From assembly GCA_032821775.1 (NCBI GenBank), contig JAVLRN010000003.1, positions 3,472,001 to 3,536,000 of the forward strand: a DNA stretch of 64,000 nucleotides, written 5' to 3'. The notes under the pieces are model-generated. The model was not told the origin of the DNA and did not search any database. It saw only the letters and a list, made by a program, of their open reading frames with translations. Each line of letters opens with the position of its first letter. Within the stretch, counting starts at the first letter, position 1. Source of the DNA: Sanguinoderma infundibulare. Lineage: Eukaryota; Basidiomycota; Agaricomycetes; Polyporales; Polyporaceae. Positions 24,530-34,811 of the stretch are shown in pieces. The translations under genes were made by a program, and so were the position numbers.

Positions 24530-25517
24530 TTAGGGGATGACTTTCTTCAGGAACGCCTTCATATCCCCGAGCTCCGCTGGGTCGGCAGAGTGCTGGAGGC
24601 CCTGATAAGAGTGGAACTCGATGCCGCCCTGGAGGACGTTCTCCGGCGTGGCCTTGCGGATCCCGAGCTGAGCTTCCAGGACCTCGAGCGACAGCGTCGC
24701 CTTCTCGTAGCGCACCAGCGGGTCCGCCGTGCCGTGTCCCCAGAACACCGGGATTTTGTTCGCGTGGCCAGACAACATCTTGGGCGTAACATATCAGCCA
24801 CCCGCCACGTCCTCCGCAAGTTGAAAGAAGCACTCACCGACTTGATCTTGTCCCGGAGCGGAAGCCATCCGCTGAGGACTGCGAGACCGGCCAGACGCCG
24901 CTCGGCCGTAAGGCCGGTGAGGATGGTCATGGCCGCGCCCTGGGAAAAGCCACCGAGCACGATGCGGTTGGCGTCGATGCCGGCGTCGACCTCGGCGGAG
25001 ATGAGCTGGTTGAGGTTGTGCACGGTCTTGAGCATCCCGGTCTCGTCCTCTCGCGCGTTGATCGCGCCGAACTCGTAGATGTCGAACCTGCGGCGAAGTG
25101 TCAATGGCTGCGAGACTCTGTTGTTATTACATCGCGTGGGACACGTACCAGGAGGGCATGACCATTCCACCGTTTGCGGTCACGGGTGCTGGAGGCCTGC
25201 AAGTTCACTGCTGTGAGTAACCCTGTGGGAGGTGATGCATGTGGGGGGAGAGAAGGGGAAGGACATGTTATGGTACTGACGCATGAGGCAAGACCCATTT
25301 GACGTGCTGCAAGCTGGAGTCCTTTGCGAGCATGTCGGCGACGGGCTGCCAGCCATGGCCGCTGTCGCCGAGACCCTTCGATAGGTTGCATGCGTTAGTG
25401 AGCTCAAGCCAAGCAGGGATATGACGAGGATGGCTTCCGTACGTGCACGAAGATCACGGTAGCGGTGTGCTTGGCACGCGGGGCGACGGTCAAGAACTTG
25501 AGAGGGAGAGACGTCAT
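24530..25517 (-). CDS. APT1: Acyl-protein thioesterase 1 (alpha/beta hydrolase)
   Basis: This cytosolic serine hydrolase removes palmitate from proteins such as Ras and G-alpha subunits. The minus-strand ATG is at 25517 (MTSLPLKFLTVAPRAKHTAT). Short exons give VIFVH, GLGDSGHGWQPVADML, VKWVLPHA, PVTANGGMVMPSW and FDIYEFG. The nucleophile Ser sits in GGFSQGAA. The Asp of the triad is in GTADPLVRY and the His in GLQHSADPAE. The protein ends MKAFLKKVIP. Family length and all triad residues are present. It ends 180 bp from the convergent THYN1 gene and its start faces TRM10. Confidence 0.93.
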
Positions 25518-25830
25518 TGCAGAACGAGGACCAGCACGACTCGGGTGCCTCGACGAGGACGGTTTCTGGAGATCTGGTAGACGAACGAGGGCCCGATGTA
25601 GCCTATTACACAGCCGAGGACGAGGATCACGAGCGAGCGGATGGACAAGTGCATTCGCGCGTCGAATAGATAATATATCCATCGTCGACCTCGCAATGGC
25701 TCCCCGCATCGCACGCCGATCGATACCCGACAGCCGGCCCGCTTCCCGGGCATTGAGTCCAGCCTGAAACTTGCTCGCTGCGCACGCTACTCGTCCTCTC
25801 TTCTTGCCATCTCCGCCGTCCTTCGTCGAC
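25518..25830. promoter_or_regulatory. Shared promoter region, APT1 and TRM10
   Basis: The opposed start codons at 25517 and 25831 are separated by 313 bp. A bidirectional promoter is likely. The plus-strand part near the TRM10 start is C/T-rich. Confidence 0.55.
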
Positions 25831-27295
25831 ATGTCTGACGACGTGCCGTCCAATGCGCCTCTTGCGCCCGCGACAGCAGACGAAAAGACCAGCTCCAACC
25901 TCGAATCCGACACGCCCGGGCCCGCATCCATCTCTGAATCTACACCGGGACCTACACCCCATACCAACACTGCAGCAGCCGATACCGCAACCGCCGCGGA
26001 CGGCCAGCCGCTCTCAAAGAAAGCTCAAAAGAAACAGGCGAAAGCGGCGTACATCGCCGAGCGCAAGAAAGAACGGCGCGCGGCGGAGAAGGAGCGCAAG
26101 AAGGAGAAGCGGCGCGAGTACGCCCAGAAGCGCGACGCGGGCGAGCTCGAGCCCGAGGAGCTCGAGCGGGAGCGGGAGCGGAAGCGGCAGAGGACGGGGG
26201 GGCAGGGCGCGCGGGCGCCCTTCGAGGCGCGGGTCGTGGTCGACTTGGGGTTCGACGGGAAGATGTCGGAGAATGTGAGTTTGCTTTGCTACTGCTTAGC
26301 CGGAAGGGATGCGGTACTGAAGGCGTGTGGGGTGTGCAGGAGATCAAGAGCCTTGCTTCGCAGCTCGCGTACACGTACAGCGCGAACAAGAAGGCCGTCC
26401 ATCCCTTCGCTTCCCTCCTTTTCACGTCGCTGGACGGGAGGACGAAGGCGCGCATGGACGAGACGAATAATTCCGCATACAAGCGGTGGGTCGGGGCCGA
26501 ATGGTGGGAGCAAGGTTATGAGCGGCTATGGGAAGGGGCGCAGGTCTCAGATGAAGGTGAGCACGAGGTGAAGAGGGAGGGAACGGGTGTGGCGGGGATG
26601 GAGACGGCGGACGCGGAAGAGAAGGATACGGGGACGAAACGTCCGAAACGGCACCAACCGAGTAGAGCGGAGAAGAGCACCGTGGTGTATCTCACCGCCG
26701 ACTCCGATGAAGAGTTGACAGAACTCAAGGAAAGCGAGACCTACATCATAGGCGGCATCGTGGACCATAACCGTTACAAGGTGAGTGCCTCCATAAGGCA
26801 TTGGCTTGGTATATGCACAGTACAATCGCATCCCAACAATATATTTTGCTCCACCCGTTGTGCGTCATCCAAGAACACCTCCACTAACCGTCAATGTCTT
26901 GTCCGTAGAACCTATGCCTCGACAAATCCCAAAAGCAAGGCATTCGTTCTGCCCGGCTGCCCATCGGAACGTACCTCGCTGAGATGCGCACGCGCAAAGT
27001 CCTCACGGTGAACCAGACGTTCGAGATCCTCCTGAAATGGGTAGAGACTCGCAACTGGGAGCAGGCATTACATACTGTGATGCCCAAGCGCAAGTTCAAC
27101 AACGAGGGCAGACGGAGAGGTGGTGGCGAAGCGGGCTCCAAGGACGCTGAGAGTGTGATTGAGGAAGAGGAAGGAGAGCCAGAGGTCGGGGTAAATGACG
27201 GAGACGGGGACGCGGATGGTATCGTCGATTTGCAGGGTGGAGGACAGCACGACACTGAAGAAGTCGCGGAGGGTGCTGTTGCAATGGAATCATAG
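25831..27295 (+). CDS. TRM10: tRNA (guanine-9 N1)-methyltransferase
   Basis: This SPOUT-class enzyme methylates G9 of several tRNAs using S-adenosylmethionine. It starts MSDDVPSNAPLAPATADEK, followed by a long Lys/Arg/Glu-rich helix (SKKAQKKQAKAAYIAERKKE) typical of Trm10 N-termini. The catalytic domain shows VVDLGFDGKM, EIKSLASQLAYTYSANKKA, VYLTADSDEEL, TYIIGGIVDHNRYK, ARLPIGTYLAEM and VLTVNQTFEILLKWVETRNW, which covers the knotted SAM-binding region. Three exons are visible, with introns near 26274-26339 and 26780-26908. The C-terminus is acidic. It converges on the NDUFAF5-like gene with about 124 bp between stop codons. Confidence 0.95.
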
Positions 27296-27419
27296 CCGTG
27301 ACTTGACGGTAACATGTTGCATGGGAATGCTTCTAGTGTTCTAGTGCGTCTTTTAAGCTTTTGTCTGCTGAGCCTCGTTCCAGAGGCTTCGGCTGGTTGG
27401 GCGCAGGTTTCCAACCAAT

Positions 27420-28743
27420 CTAACACGGAGATGAACAGAATACACAGGTAATCAATATTTCACGACGTACCACATACACGACCTGGAACGTTGCAGGAAC
27501 CGTCCCATCTTCGAGTCCGTGAAGCTCTACAATACACATCAAATGGCGTGAAATAACTCGTTTGGTGCACACCATCGTACCTTTGTATATGGCTGCCGCG
27601 GCCGTAAGTGTATCACGATGAATGAAGTGCCGTCTGTACATCGGTGGGTTAAGCTGCATGTCTTTTTGATAATTTGAGGCAGATTCCAGCTTACCGGTTG
27701 ACTATAGCGTTGTTTTCCCCCATGTCCTGGAGGTCTTCCAGAAGTTCCCACATGGACGGGTACGCTACCTTCACCTCGTCGACATCAACTGTCAGGAGAG
27801 TGAAACCTGCACGTCCGAGCAAATTGGACATATCTCGCGAGTCTAGCACGGGAGAGTGCTTCCTGTCAAGCCGTGAAACATCAAAGTCGAGGAATACTGA
27901 CCAGTCATGGGAGATACATGGGGAGAAATACCTCCCTCGCGTTCTACCTCTGCTAGCTGCAACGATGTCCTCAACTCGAATAGCGTCTCCCCTCCGAATA
28001 ACGCTCCAAGGAAGACCCCGTCGGGTTTCAGTGCTTCCCTGACTTGGATGAGCACGCCTGGCAAATCGTTAACCCAGTGAAGATTGAGACAGGAGACGAT
28101 AGCCTCTTGCGAGTTTGGCGGGATGGCTTGTAGTAGGTTCTCTTCGTCTGCGTGAACCCTCTCCACTTCGACTGATGGATAAGAAGTGTTACGAGTGTTC
28201 AATACGACTCGAGGTCTGAAGTGCTCGAACGTACCATCAAAGTCATCATCTGGATCTCTGTTCAGTAACTTCACTGCGCGTTTGGCCCGTGTTAATGAAC
28301 GTCCGTCGGTTCCGTTAGCTAGCGAGATCCTTACCACTCGAGTCGAGCACCACGACTTTCTGGGTGTTCTCCGAGTCCAGGAGCTTTGAGAAGTGTCCCG
28401 GCCCCGAGCCCAGGTCAAGCACAACTTTGAATTTGCGCTTTATATCCTGCGCTATGCCGTCAAAACGGCAGCTACGGGACCGGCAGGAGACGTGTCGCAC
28501 CTGCATTCGCTCGATGAGCCTGTCCGCAACCTCCTCCCGGACATAGTCAACCATCCTACTGCGTGCACCTCCGTCGCGCTCCGCGGATCTGTCCTTCTGC
28601 ATCCGTTTGACATTGCGGTCAAAGACTTGGAAAGGGCCGACCGAGTTGGGATTGATGGGAGCAGCGGCAGACACGGAAGCCAAGGCGCGTCTCCGGGGTG
28701 ACAAAGGTATACGTGCGATCCGGCCGCGCGCAAGACCGAGCAT
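27420..28743 (-). CDS. NDUFAF5: NDUFAF5-like mitochondrial methyltransferase, complex I assembly
   Basis: In animals NDUFAF5 hydroxylates an arginine of NDUFS7 during complex I assembly. The minus-strand start at 28743 gives MLGLARGRIARIPLSPRRRA, an Arg-rich presequence suited to mitochondrial import. An upstream in-frame ATG at 28851 would add 36 residues. Family motifs follow: PFQVFDRNVKRMQKDRSA, KVVLDLGSGPGHFSKLL (SAM site), HADEENLLQAIPPNSQEA, LNLHWVNDLPGVL, DGVFLGALFGGETLFELRTS, EVEREGGISPHVSPM and LLGRAGFTLLTVDVDEV. The C-terminus has RHFIHRDTLTAAAAIYK spliced to ELHGLEDGTVPATFQVVYVV. About seven exons are visible. Exact splice sites in the middle are approximate. Confidence 0.88.
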
Positions 28744-29052
28744 AGCTTGCGCTGTCAGAGAGAGCGACGAGACTGGTGCCCGCGTAGACAGCGAACAAGG
28801 AGGCGGCCAGTGCAAAGAGCACAGCGGAGGAGAGCGCACAGCGGAGAGCACAGACTGAGACTCGGCGGCAAAATGACGTCTGGGCGCTGGACGCGGTCGC
28901 GTCGCGGCTGCTTAGTCAGCAGAGTGGTTCTCAGCGTCCTGGCAGACTGGTAGTTGTATCTCTCTCCCAACTATCCGTCACCTCCCCCCTCGCTCTGCCC
29001 CTCTCCGCGCGGTCTGTTTTCCCTACACGTTGCCCTGGTTCACTCCCTGAAC
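28744..29052. promoter_or_regulatory. Shared promoter region, NDUFAF5-like and C2H2 genes
   Basis: Opposed start codons lie 309 bp apart. The plus-strand side just before the ATG at 29053 is CT-rich (tccctcgctctgcccctct region). Confidence 0.5.
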
Positions 29053-32000
29053 ATGAACAATGGCGATGGGCAAAACAATCCTCAGTTCTCCGTCAATGAA
29101 CTCGTTCCTTTCCAGCCCGACACCCCGATCAGCCCCGAGGTGTACTCTGCCACCATGCAGCGCATCCAGGACATGAGGAACGCTCTTTCTAGTTACGAGG
29201 AGAGGGCAAATGCGGGTTTTAAGAAGTATATTGACGAAAAGCAGAAGCTGGAGGCCGCAGTTGAGCAGGGACGCCTAGCCGCGTATGTTCCCCCTTCTCC
29301 TGGTCTCTTCGCTCCAAGGAATGCGCGTGATCGACCTTTGTGTTCTTGCAGCCAGAAGCTTGCAGAATTGGAAGCCATAAAGTGAGAGTTCTGCGCGCTC
29401 CGGCGTCGTCTCGAGTCCTGACAATCCCGACAGTCCAACATCCCCCGAGGCGGGTCCATCGACCGCCCAGCAACCGCTTCACACGTCCCATGGCCAGTTC
29501 CAGGCATACCATATGCAAAATTACAGCGAAGTGCCTTCCAGTGCGAGGATTGTCGAGGTGCCATCCGCCCAGGGCCCGCCACAGGTCAGTGTCTCCCATC
29601 CTGACATCGGGCCTCGAGCTGAACGGGACTCGCTCCAGGTCGAAAGACGTTCGAGTGCCGGAGCATCATCGTCTCGCAGCGAGCACCATCCCACACCACA
29701 GAACCGACCTCAAGGTTCTACCGCTCCCTACGACGCCCGGAAGAACAATGCCTATTCAACTCCCAGCGCCTTCGCTCCTCAATATGCTCAGGACTGGACA
29801 GCGTTTGGCGCATCGCCATCCGTATTGTACAACACCGGCGCGCACCAACAGCATGCGTCATACCAGGGTGGACAGTGGACGACCCCAGGTTCTTTCCAGC
29901 ACTGGCAGCAAGCGTACCAATTTGTACCCCACACACAGGCTCCGCCTCTCGGGCCCTCTATATCTCGCTCTTCGCAACAACAGCGATACGCAGGTACTCG
30001 TGTCTTGTCGTCGCACGTCTCATTACCTTCATGCTGAAGCGCCCGCTTTCCTCAGCTCCACAACAGGCGGGTGGTGTACCTCAGACCGGCCATGTCGCCT
30101 CTGGCACGTCACATCCTGCTGGAGGTGCGGCGGGACCTTCGTCGTCTACCTCGTTCACGCGGGCGCAGGCAAACGGTACGAACCGCTCGAACGTCGCCCA
30201 GAACTCTGAAGATGGTAGTCGAAATGGCCAGACACCTACATCGACATCAGCACAGCACCATTCTTCTCAGCCCACGGGCATTCCTGAAGATAAACAACGG
30301 CAGCTGTTCCTTTTCTTCCAGGTAAATTCTTATCATGAAGTTCCCTGCCTCTGGTATTTCGTCTAATGGCTTTATTCAGCGGTTGAGTGCCCCCACAGTC
30401 CAGCGAGTGATGATGCAGATTTTGATTGCGGTGGATCGAAAAAGGCACGGGAGGGAGAAGACAAACTCCGAGATCGAAGCCGAGGGAAAGTTTGAGCCAA
30501 ACCTTCTCCAGGCCATCGAGACCATCTCCGAACACATGAAAGTAAGTTGCGCAGATGATTCGTCGAGAAACTTTTAGCCGACAGCCTACTAGATATATTC
30601 CGTGGCCGAGATCAAGGCGTTGTTCTCCAAGTATGTTAGCTTGACCAAGAATCGAGAACAGACCGCCGGTGAGTATTAGTGCTGCTTTTGGGCTTGGCGC
30701 ACGTTCCCTCATCTCTATATGACCCCATAGCGCAACCGGCTCCTTCAACATCGGCTGGTGTCCTACCGCCAGCTGCGCCTCCACGACCTCAGCAACTGGC
30801 TCCTTCAGCGTCGAACGGTGCTCCACCATCAGTTCCACTTCCCCCTCAGCATTCGACTCCTTCAACATCGACTGGTACTCCGCCGTCAGTCCAGAGATTC
30901 CCGACAGTCCAGCCAGTCCAGCCTCAAGACCAGTCGTTGCTGTCATCTGCTTCCGCCACCGCTGGTCCTGCCAATGCTGCTCCTGCTCCTACGGCACCTT
31001 CTTCCACCGTCGTTTCTGCTAACGTCGCTCCCTCTCCTGCCGCATCAACATCTTCTACAATTCCTGCTACCCCGATGATGTGGTATAAGCCCACAGATCC
31101 TAATGCTCCCATTCCTTTCCGCAACGCGAACGGCCAGCTTCAGTTCCAGTGGAACCGTCCCCCAAACCTTCCCCAACCGTCTGCGCCACCAGCGCCATCC
31201 AAGCCTCCTGCACCTGAGACTACGCCTAAGGAGCGTGCGAGGACCCCACTGCCACAACCGGGCCTCCAGCCGGAGCAGGTCTCCTCGACGGCTTGGACGC
31301 CAGAGAAGGCGAACAAGACGCGGCTCGCGCAGGACATTTTGCGTTCGCTCGGGCGTCCCCAGGGTGCGTATGGGATGCCGCTCGTGTCGGCTGGCGTTTC
31401 GTCTGTTCCTTGGTTTGAAGTCATTCACCCTCCCAACAGTACCAGAGAACCCGACTCCGACCGCCGCGAAGCGTAAAGCGTCGCCAGCCCGCGCGAGGTC
31501 GCCGCCTTCGCGGACGCCCTCGAAAAGACCACGGTTGGATGGGAATGAAGAGGGGACTGTGGTCTCTGACGGGCCGTCTGCTGCTGCCCTCGGGATCACA
31601 GTCACGGCTGGGACGGCCGGCGAGCCAACCCTTCCTCCAGCTTTCGATCTCGGCGTCGATGAAGACGAACCGATGGAACGCGTCGCAGAGGGAGCGCTTC
31701 TCGATGCGCCCGCTGTAGCAGATGCGGATCGGCATCTGCACGAAACGCTTCCGGTGCTCTCTGATGCTGACGCGGTGCTGGCGGCGCAGAGCTTCGCGTT
31801 GTCGGCTGCCGTGAATGTTGAAAGGGTCGAGGACGTCTTCGGTTCGGGACCTGGACGTGGACCTGGACGCGCACCTTCGTTGCCTGACGTTCGCGTAAGA
31901 TTGAGCTCGGAGTCGACGGATGGCTTCGGCCTTGTGGGACCGACTCTATCTTCCGCAGAAGCGTCGAACGCGAGCCCGCCCCCGAGCTCTCCCGCTCCGT

Positions 32001-34251
32001 CAGAAGTTGCGAAGGCGAAGGAAGGGCATAAGGTGCCACTGTTCCTCCCGTCGCCAACGGGCTCGCCCGGGCCATCGTCGCACGACGAGGAGAACATAGA
32101 CGTGCGGGTGGCGCCCCTTCTGCCCAGGGGCAAAGGCAAAGGCAAAGCAAGGGCGGTGGACTCGGGTGAGGACGTGGATGTAGACATGGTCGATGGGGAG
32201 ACATCGCGCAAGCGGCGGTTGCCGCGCGCCAACAGGGCGTACGTGCTTGTGCCTCCCAAGCCCGTGTATGAGCGGCGCGTCGGCGAGTCTGAGAGGGAGT
32301 TGGCGAGCGTCGCGAGCGGGAGTCGGTACGCGACGCCGGGCGTTGCCAGTGCCAGTGGCGGCGCGAGCGGGAGTCGGAGCAGACAGCCCAGCACAGGCGC
32401 TGGCGGGGATGGGGACGAGGAGTCGGCGGACGAGCTGGCGGACTGGCATGGTGCGTCTCTCTTCACGGACGTGAGCGCAGGTTGCGATGATGTTGACCAG
32501 GAAGATCGCGCAGTTGACGAGGAGGTCGGTCTTCTTCCTGTCGTTGTGGAGCCCGAGCGGGACGCGGAAGGTAATTGGTGATACCCTCGCTCTGCTCTTG
32601 TGTTGTTTCGAATTTGATTGCTCATGATCTGTTTTTTTGTGCAGAGGAAGAAGCGGAGGCGGCTGCTGAACTGGCGTTCAGCCGTCTGCGGGAGACGCCA
32701 TGTGCGTGGGCGGGGTGCGGGGTCGTGTTGAACTCGATGGAGACGCTGCAGAAGCATGTGGCGCTGCATGCGGATGAGAACGAGGAATGGGTGAGTGGGG
32801 ATTCTTTTGATGACTTTCGCTGCCCCTGCGGTTGCATCTGTTGCGAGCACAGGTTACTGACGAGCATCTTTCTAGGGGACGTTCACCTGTCGATGGAACA
32901 ACTGCTTATCGACGCACTTTGTTGATAAACAGAGCCTTGTGAGGCACCTCCAGAAGCACGCCAAGTCGCCGCTCCGGTGCGCGTACGAGGGTGAGTGAGA
33001 GTGATCGACAACAGCAGCCGCTGTTGCGCCCATTGTGGCGTTTACGTTATTCATTATTCTCTGCACAGGCTGCGAGCAGTCATTCGGCACGGCTTCTGAG
33101 CTTCTGCACCATCACCGGTCAGGCAAGCATCGTGACGGACAAGTTCGCAGATCATGGCATCCAGCACCTCGGCCAGAGGACGGACGGCAACTGTCACCGC
33201 TGCCAGAGAGCATGCCCGCGTACATGTCCGTCGTGCGGCGGGTGGTAATGCACCCGATCCCGAGGGAGCGGCATCAATGGCTGGGACCGAAGGTGAGCTT
33301 ATCCGCCATATCTATCTCTGCTTCCTCTTCTCAACATTGACCGCTCACACCCGACGTGCGTCTGTGACATTCTTCTGGTTCGCGATGGACCTCGTACGTG
33401 GCTATACTTACGACATGTAAAACCCCCGGCAGGTGCTGGAGAATATAACGTCGTTCAAGTACAGCGGGCGACGGTCGAACGCGGCGCAGCCATCGCGCGG
33501 CCGGCGGCGGCTCGCGGAGAAGGCGGCGGCGGCGGAGCTGGGGGGCGTGGGGGCCGAGTCGGCGATCTCGCAGATCCGGCGGTGGATCGACGACGAGTAC
33601 CTGGACTTTGCGGACGGGTACGACGCGTCGCGGCGGTATAGGGTGTGGTGCGCGGACATCCCGTCGGGGGAGGTGACGAAGATGGTGGACGACGGGCTGG
33701 TGATGTTCGTCGATGGTCGGGAGGAGGAGCGGGAAGGCGGCGGACGTGAGGGTGAGGATGAGGGAGAGGGCGGAGCCGATCAGCAGGCGGAGGCAACAAA
33801 TAGCCAGGAACGAGAAGGAGGCGAAGGAGGGCAGGAGGAGCGGCAAGCGCCACGCGGCGAGGACGCCGACGGTAGCCCTGGCCTCCAGGACGCGGACGGT
33901 CGCATGGAGGACGAAGGAGAAGGAGGGGCGAGGCCGACAATCAGGCTGAAGCTCACGCTTCCAAGACGACCAAACGTCATTCGACTGCCTCCTCGACCAA
34001 GCCGGACAGAAGCAGGTTCGGTCAACGATCATGACGTCGAAGCCGTGGCCACAAACGCCGCCGGAGACGCAGGTGGACAAGACGACGTTGGCGGAGTCGT
34101 GCCAAGTTCTGCTCCGGCAGCGGCAGATCTACCACCAACGTCGCCGCCCCTCGTCTCTATATCGGAACCGACGGTGGGGGATGTAGTGGGGTCGATGTGG
34201 ACGGTGTGGCCGGCGGCCGCGGCAAAGGAAGAGAGCGTAGAGCTGCATTGA
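29053..34251 (+). CDS. Large three-finger C2H2 zinc-finger protein
   Basis: This probable nuclear DNA- or chromatin-binding protein has no family name I can assign. It begins MNNGDGQNNPQFSVNELVPF with a coiled region (QKLEAAVEQGRLAA, QKLAELEA), then long Ser/Pro/Gln-rich sequence. A helical segment follows (RLSAPTVQRVMMQILIAVD, NLLQAIETISEHMK), then more Pro/Ala-rich sequence and a basic stretch (KRKASPARARSPPSRTPSKR). Three clustered C2H2 fingers occur in exons from 32645 to 33300: CAWAGCGVVL...H-H, CRWNNCLSTHF...H-H and CAYEGCEQSF...H-H. The tail is acidic. At least ten exons are joined. The model as one gene is inferred from continuous phase-compatible exons; two genes remain possible. In-frame ATG at 28954 is an alternative start. 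Confidence 0.7.
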
Positions 34252-34811
34252 ACCATTTGCATCATCATCTAAATTGCCTGTCGAATACCGTACGCATAAT
34301 CTACACGCGGCAGGGGGATAGCGAGGGCGGTTGGCTTGACTACGGGTGGGGCATGTGCAACGCTTGCGAGGCTAGAATCCGTTGGCGGTGGGAAAGATCA
34401 AGCACAAGGTGTGATAGGATCTCTCGCTGTGATGATTGCCTTGAGATTTGGACCTATTCTGGGCACTATCAGGCCAGCTGGCGGGGGACGAGCATCGGAG
34501 GGATGGATCTCGCGGGATGTCGCGTCGGAAGCGGGCGGGTGGGGAGGGGTACTAGCGAGCGAGGGTTGAGGGGCGTGATGGATTTGCCGCATTCGTCGCG
34601 CGGGTTCAGGCGCGCCGCGCGACCCAGCCTTTGCCTTGTCCAATCTCCATCTTCCGAGTCCGCGCCCGCGTCTCAGCTCAGCTCGCCGCAGGCCGCCGCT
34701 CTCTCGTTCTTGTCCTCTATGTTCTGACCGTCTCTCCTCTCGCCGACCTCTGACCACGAGCACGAGCACGAGCACTGCCTGCTGGCCGCTTGCATATACC
34801 CCCGCCTCGCC
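34252..34811. other. Intergenic region before the histone-fold-like gene
   Basis: No exon is supported. The last 150 bases before the ATG at 34812 are C/T-rich with a TATA-like tgcatata about 20 nt upstream. Confidence 0.5.
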